A DNA stretch of 64,000 nucleotides from Azorinus chamasolen (Eukaryota; Mollusca; Bivalvia; Cardiida; Solecurtidae). Position 1 is the first letter of the stretch. Every line of letters begins with the position of its first letter. Below are positions 1 through 7,300 of this stretch, piece after piece. The position numbers were made by a program, and so were the translations under genes. The stretch spans positions 64,382,412 through 64,446,411 of the forward strand of contig OY755240.1 in NCBI GenBank assembly GCA_963576725.1. Reading direction: 5' to 3'. Below the pieces are notes generated by a model. The model did not search any database. It saw nothing but the letters and a program-made list of their open reading frames with translations, and was not told the origin of the DNA.

Positions 1-44
1 TTTTAGACATGGCAATGTCTTCACGTATCAGAGGCCTCAGGTTT

Positions 45-458
45 CTATGGAACGCCATTCTGCCATACTATTTGCTAAATGCGAAATGCGAAATGCAAGA
101 TGCGAAATGCTTTTTGCCAATTGTGTAAATTGCTAGGGAAAAACCCGGAATGTTCCAAATGATAAATATAAATGACAGATGCGAAATGCTTATTGCTAGC
201 GTTGACCAGCACCATTTTTAATTTAATAGTGCAATACGCTTTAAGGTAAATTAATGCATTTAGCAAATGTACAGTCACTTTAAAAATGGCGCTGTTCAAT
301 GCTACATGTAGTAGTGAAAACATTCATTTAGCAATAAGCATTTCGCATTTGTCATTTACAACTACCATTGGAACATTCCTTTAGCAATTTACACAATTGG
401 CATTTAGCATTTCGCATTTTGTATTCAGCAATTAGCAAGGCAGAATGGCGTTCCATAG
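45..458. mobile_element. J1: 414-bp inverted-repeat element
   Basis: Terminal inverted repeats CTATGGAACGCCATTCTGCC (45-64 and 439-458) flanked by GTTT on both sides (41-44, 459-462). The interior arms repeat GCGAAATGC/GCATTTCGC many times, so it folds on itself. No coding capacity; superfamily not assigned. Confidence 0.8.
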
Positions 459-487
459 GTTTCTTTATCTATATTGGTTTTGATTTA

Positions 488-868
488 CAGAGGCCTAGAT
501 AGGATGCGTATCTTAGATCTATACATGATTTCAAGAATAGCAGTTCCTTGTTTCTCCAACTAAACCCTATATTGTCACCACTATTTAGACTCGTCTCCAT
601 GACGGTTTGATGGAGAAATGACGATTTAAATACAGTGTAACCTGCTCTAAGCGCTCATTCATTTCGTGAACATATGTGTCATACAAACCATGTGGTTGCT
701 TAATGCAGGGTAAAACAAATACAAAAAAGGAGCTGTCTCCATTACTTTTGACCTGCATTAAGCTACCATTTACCTTACAGACCCATAATTCGACACCCTT
801 TTGGTGGCCGTTTGAGACAGGTTCTAATGTATTTGAAATACACATCTTATCTGCGATTCTCATTTCAT
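488..868. mobile_element. Family D MITE interrupted by A1
   Basis: Left end CAGAGGCCTAGATAGGATGCG at 488, part of the ACCACTNTTTAGA hairpin, then an A1 element, then the D right end (ACACATCTTATCTG). The right stem arm is shortened. Confidence 0.7.
633..829. mobile_element. A1 MITE nested in D
   Basis: Starts CAGTGTAACCTG, ends GGTTCTAATG, with TA on both sides (631-632, 830-831). Core has GCTTAATGCAG and TGCATTAAGC arms. Joining the flanks restores a continuous D element. Confidence 0.82.
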
Positions 869-994
869 GTGTGAGTTCGTAATATAGTAAATTGTGAACA
901 ATGAAATTGACACGATAATAAACAATTTCCAGGCACAAACTGCAACTCCTGCTAGATGTATGGGAAGCACTCGGTAGTTACGAGTTCCAAATGT

Positions 995-1050
995 GGGTCT
1001 GCTCTGTTTGCAAAAGCGTGAAAACACGTTTATATGAAGGAAATAGTCAA
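995..1050. mobile_element. Half B element
   Basis: Only the right arm (TGGGTCTGCTCTGTTTGC) and right end of B are present; the copy begins near the hairpin centre. Bases 869-994 hold nothing recognisable. Confidence 0.55.
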
Positions 1051-1249
1051 ATATTGCTAAGAATACATTTGGAAGCTGACTTTGTCGTCTTTCATCAATA
1101 ACTAGAGGACGCGTTTATACGTCGACATTATAATTCTCATCAAACTAAAGAAAACAGTGGCAGTTCAAGTTCAGAATGACCTCAAACATAAATGGAAGTC
1201 CCTGTGTTAACTTTGTTGTAAAGTGTAAGGAAATAGAATCATAGCTTAC

Positions 1250-1343
1250 ACGTGGAAGTTGGGGTTGTCATAGTCATAATGGACATCAGTAGCCAACAAG
1301 TACCTACGCCCTTTTCTGATCACTTCAACCTTCATAGACTGTC
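1250..1343 (-). CDS. Exon 7: Cu monooxygenase C domain, part
   Basis: Residues 357-387, beginning GQSMKVEVIRKGRRYLLA and ending DYDNPNFH. This matches the strand after the CuM histidines. Acceptor TTCTTCAG at 1344. Two overlapping donors are possible: GTAAGC at 1249 (exon ends at 1250) or GTGTAAG at 1251 (exon ends at 1252, phase 0). No later exon is visible down to base 1, so the gene continues outside the window. Confidence 0.82.
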
Positions 1344-4300
1344 CTGAAGAAAGAATAACATTAAATACATTATAACCTGTCTTAAGCAGTCATTCATTTA
1401 TTGAACATAGGAGTTGCACTCCTACATGAGCTTTCTGCATTCATTTGGATCTGCATTTAAGCTACCACTGCCTTACAGATCTATAATGTATTGAAGTTCA
1501 TTCGGTAACTATGTTCAAAACGATTGAAAGAAATATTTTATTTCGGCGAATTAGTCAGCGGACTACTTAATCCCTTTTCTGGGGAAAATCCATATACCGG
1601 TATTACTCCGCCAATTACACATTTACAGTATCTTTATATTGCAACAAAACATAAGAAAGAATAGAACAAACAGTGCAGACCCTTATCGGATGGTTCCTAC
1701 TGAAGCCGTCTGATACTGGTCTACACTTTTTATGAAAAAGGCAAATGATGTCTCTATCATATAATGGGTCCACATCAGCTATTTTAAGACTCAACCTCTT
1801 TGAATAAATTCACAGAAAAGGAGCGTTTACTAGAGAAAGGGAATTATTTTTGTAGTGTGTAGTTCTGACACCATTGTGGTAAATAGAGCATTTCTCCTAT
1901 GGAAACATGTTCTGTTTATCACTGGTTTAAACTATTCTTTTACAGAGGCGTCAATAAGTGCCAATATGAGAGAATGGGTTAATATATACACAATCATATG
2001 CTAACACTGAACTGAGAATACATCGCAAATGGTACAGGTATAATAAAGGAAGTCATTTCACCGTTGGTATCTCTTTTCGCGTGCATCTTCTCATTTATAG
2101 TTAAAGTAACTTATGCAAAGTGTAAAATAGCTGTTTATTTAATTGTGCAAGAGGGAAGTTCAAACAAAATAGTGTTTTATTTCTAAATGTACCTTTTTTG
2201 CGTTTCAACTTTCCCACATTTTGACAAAGAATATTTCTAACCTAAATAATGCATGTGATTTAGCAATCCTGTTATATACACCGGACCCGACATGTAAACG
2301 TCTGTGCATTCTGGCGCGCATGTTGCTTGCGTCACGTACGATGACATGCGCGGAGGAATATCAAGGTACACTGATCCTATCACCCACACGCCTGCATCAT
2401 AGTCACGTAGGCGCTTTGTAAGATAGATTGTCATACCGGAGGCATCTTTGTATCCTCTTTTCTGGAAACGGTTATTCCAATGGACCTGAAATACAATAAA
2501 ACCTCGATAATTCGAACTTTTATTAAAGACGATTCGATAAGTTTAAAGCAGGTTGGTGCTTAATGCAGGATGACAGTCATGCAGAGGACTCCCAGAGATT
2601 TCTTCTGCATGACTTTCATCCTGCATTAAGCTGCCACCTGTCTTAATTTTTTCCTTCATGTAAACGTGTTTTCACGCATTTGCAAACAGAGAATACCCAG
2701 ATCAGACGGCTCCTATAAGAGCCGTCTGATCAGGGTCTGCTTTGTTTGCTTATGGAATTATTATACGTCAAATGGATGAATGAGTGTGATAGGAACCTGC
2801 CTACAGTGACAGGCGGGTGTGAAAGGAATCGATATGGACTTCTACAGTACAGTAAAACCCCGCTAATGCGACCATTTAATGAATAAACATGTGTGCTTTT
2901 ATAAGCAGGTGGTTGCTTAATGCAGGACAAAAGTAATGCAGAAAGCTCCTCTAGGAGCTTTCTGCATTGCTTTTGTCCTGTATTAAGCTACCACCTGCAC
3001 CTAGCACCCAGAATTATACCTCTTTTAGGTGGTCGCATTAGCGGGGTTTTACATGTAGGCCTACCAAGAGGTGACGAGAGTGCAACAGGGACTTACCTGC
3101 AGTGCCAGGCGTGTGTAGCCGCCACTGCCAACCCTGAAGCCCACGTTGCTGTAGGAACAGTCACTCTCCATGCCGTAGGTCCACATACTAATGATATTAC
3201 CTTGACAGGAGGGCAGCATACCGCACTCGTATGCAACCCCGGGTGGTCTGTGTCTGAAAGCTAGAATAGTTTTACATGCAGTAGAACCTGTCTTAAGCGA
3301 TCACCCAAAAGAGGTCTAATTATGGGGTGGTGTTAATGCAGACCAAATGTTTCTGTATTACTTTTGACCTACAGTAAGCAATCACCTGCTTTTAAGACTC
3401 CCATGTTCAATAAAGCGATGACCGCTTAGGACAGGTTCTATTGTATCAATTCATAGCTGACTTGAAAAAAGCGGTGTGCATGTTTGTATGCACCATCAGC
3501 ATAATTATGTTACAATCTGTTTCCTGAAAATCAAACGAGTTTGACACACAGCCTTGAAACTGTGTAGACTTGCAGAATGTTTGTGCATCAACGGAATAAC
3601 CAAGAAGCACAGGAAATATCGAACCAGATCCATTTTTCAGTTCTAGTATCTCATTTTCTGTTTGGTCGCACGTATCTATAGATTAAAGAAAACAGAATAG
3701 CATTTCCATATAAATAACATTCCATAATCACGTGATACAATGACATCATATACACGCTAAATTTTCTGTGTCGTTTCTGAGCAAATATAACGTAAAACAA
3801 TGTTATTTTCTATACAAAACCTCGTGTGTAGCCATTTGAGAGCTAATTGGGCGCGGAAATTAATAATAACGGGACTTTAACTCTTTCGGCGCCAATGTCG
3901 CCTGTTGGCACCATTGAAAACAGGACAGTCCAAGGTCAGATGCCACTGTTTCTGTATTATTTTAGCCCACGCATACAGGTTTTTAAAAACAAATGTTTTA
4001 CTAATATACCTTTATTATTTAGTTTAGAATTATATTTAATATGAAATTATTATTGCAGACGACACTTTTAAATATGGCGCCAAAAGAGTTAAGATATATG
4101 GTAAGTATAATTGTCCATTTTTATTACAAGTTTTACAGGCACTTTGTACAAGATAACACATTGTATACAGTATAACCTCTCTAAAGCGGCCACTGTATCC
4201 TTTACCTCATGAATATACAGTAAAATATATGAAAATGTGAATTAGATTTGTGTTAAATTATTTTACTATACTTATAAATGCTTAGTGAATATCTAAATTA

Positions 4301-7300
4301 AGTCGCACTGCAGCGTGTCAAAACTCTTTCGCTGTCAATAACTGTCATCTGTTTTTTCGTCTGTTCCAAGTTTCATTTTCACATTTGTCTTCCCGTTTGT
4401 TTATAATACATGTACACACAGAGTCAAAGAGTTTGGATCCTGATGAGACACCGAGTTACTCGACGTCTCATCTGGATCCAAGCTGTTTGCATAGGTACCC
4501 AGCTCGCGTACTCGACATTGACAGCGAAATCAAGCTTTTTCTTACCTGTGTTTTCATCTTGGCAACCGAACAAGAGCATGTGATGCACGACGTTTGCCTC
4601 CGCGATGATGGGCGTGGTGGCCACCATGTGCCAAGTCCCGTTACTCTTGATTACGTAGTCCATACACATGTACGTGGTTGTCTTTCTTGGCACTCTCGAC
4701 ATAGGTAGGTGGATCTTTTCCTTAACTATGTCTAAGATAAAAAACAAAACAAATATCGCGTGTGACTTATGATCAGAATGTTGAAAAGTTACTCTTAATC
4801 TCTTATACTGCTAAGTGTTTGAAACAGTTTGGATCCGGAGAAGACGTGAACTCTGCACTTCATCAGGATACAAGCTGTTTGGCACTAGGTCGAAGCGTCT
4901 CAAAATTTGTGAACAAACCGGAAGTACAATTATACCTGTCCATAGCGACCGTATCATAAATAAACACTGTGATCTATATGAGCAAGTGGCAGTTTAATGC
5001 AGGACGAAAAAAGTAATGCAGAAACCTCCTATTCATACACATTTTAAATTATTGAAGAGATTAGACAAATGGTTTAATCATTTTTATACATAAAATAAAC
5101 CTAGGAAAATATAGATACAGTAGAACCCCTCCAATGCGACCACTTAATGAATAAACATGTGTGTCTTTATAAGCAGATGGTTGCTTAATGCAGGACAAAA
5201 GTAATGCAGAAAGCTCCTCTAGGAGCTTTCTGCATTACTTTTGTCCTGCATTCAGCTACCACCTGTAAATAGCACCTACACTTATACCTCTTTTAGGTGG
5301 TTGCATTAGCGGGTTTTTACTGTATTAATGCATCAACTTGAATATTTTCATTTGTAAACAGGTGACTATCAAAACATTTGACTCAGCGATAAGTTAGAAG
5401 TTGAACGAACGAGCGAATGACTTGGGGTCCGAACGAGAAAACAAGCGAGTTAGTAAAATGAGTGTTGCAATTGAAATAATGGCTAAATGAGTGGCTGGAT
5501 TACTGAGTAACAATCAGAACAACAGATTGACAAACGGACGTACTGACTGATAAAAAAACGCCCGGCGTCTCTGACCAGGGGTCCGTTTAACTAAAGATCG
5601 TACTACTGGAATTATTATTAAGTTCCAACATACATGTACAGTATAACCTGTCTTAAGCGACCGTCAAAAAGAGGTCTAATAAGGGGTCTGTAAGGCATGT
5701 GGTAGCTTAATGCATGTCAAAAGTAATGCAGAAAGCTCCTGTAGGAGCTTTCTGCATTACTTTTGACCTGCATTAAGTAACCACCGGCTTTTATCAGATT
5801 CCTGTGTCAAATCAATATAAAGTCGCTTAGGACAGGTTCTGCTGTGTTTGCAATTCGTATTTGGAACAAACGATAATTCTTGTCGCACGATCTTTAGTGA
5901 AACGAGCCCCTGGTCGGACGAAGCGAGCCTTTATTGTTGTACGCTAGACTATGTGACACTTTAAGATAATGTTGAGACGTGACTTTCATCTGGACTCAAA
6001 CTATTTGTAATTTACTCGATAAAAAACTGTAGTTGCAACAACTTTCAAAATCCCAGGTGCTCGCATCTCAGCTCAAAATACAATGAGACCCGCAAATAAC
6101 ACGACAAAAATACGACAACCAGCCGTATACTTTGCAAACAGAGGAGAACCAGATCAGCCGCCTCGTTAAAGGGCGACATCACTTCTAGATCTACACTGTT
6201 TGACACTTTAAGTCTGTTCTGTTTTCCCGACTTAGATGACAAATAGTGGAGAACCTGATCAGACGCCGACTGATCTGGTTCCACACTGTTTGCAAAACCT
6301 GACGCTTAGTTTTCGTAAAGAGGGGCTCTCAAACAAAATATAGTATTGGCAAACCAATTAACAAGTAACAAGTGAGTGAATGAGTGGTACCTTTCTCCTC
6401 AATCGCGGGACATTGAACTCTCGGATTTTCACATTCTCGCGATATCCACTCGACGTCTTGTGCTGACTGTAAGCAGACTGAGCTGTTCCATGGAGTACAG
6501 ACACCTGTAGAAAATGAAGCGTGTTCTAAGAGAGCTTTTATTTTCACCTGCTATATATTATAGTAGAGCCTGTCTTGATCAGAGCCTTTCTAAATATGTG
6601 TCTTTAAGACAGGTGGTAGCTTAATGCAGTTCGAAAGTAATACAGAAAGCTCCTAGTGGAGCTTTCTGCATTAACGTTGCCTTGCATTAAGCAACCACTA
6701 CAGGTGCTTAAGACTCCTATGACATCAGACAGATGTGCGTACTCAGATACTAAAATCTCTTCGAGACGATTCGAAAGGGTGGTCACAACATAGGGTTTGG
6801 TTGAGAAATAAACAAGTTATTCATGAAAATGTTTTACTTTACTCATCTTATCTGAACCTCTGTATGTTCCATAAACGAATGGTCGCTTAACCCATTACCT
6901 CATAGACTAATTTTAGATACAACCTCTTTGAATAAGTCTACCGAAACGGAACATTAACTAGAGAAAAGGAAAAAAATTAGAATTTTGTAGTTTGAAACCA
7001 TTGTGATAAATAGAGCATTTGCTCCTACATGTATAGGAGCAAATGTTCTATTTATCACAATGGTTTCACAAAGTGACCTTTACAGAGTCGTCAAAAGTCG
7101 TCAATATGAGGGAAAGGGTTAAGACAGGTTAGACTGCACGTATCTTTAGTATACTGGGCAAAGCATTGTGAGCTGAAAGTTTAATGCACCAATTTCAAGA
7201 AGTCAGCTGTTTATCATATTATCAGTAAATAAATAATTAAACATAAGGCTGTACTCAACCGGCAATTATCATTTTCAAATAGTTTAGATCCAGATGAGAC

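Larger units (their letters stand above)
6561..7136. mobile_element. A1 MITE carrying nested D and C
   Basis: A1 left end TAGTAGAGCCTGTCT at 6561, core hairpin, then a D insert (6725-6862), more A1, then a C insert (6887-7122), and the A1 end GACAGGTTAGACTG. Removing both inserts restores a normal A1. Confidence 0.85.

Noticed and set aside
3251..3260. Alternative exon 5 acceptor at TTTCAG, 7 bp downstream
   Set aside because: It shifts frame and destroys the monooxygenase homology; the upstream TATTCTAG keeps both.
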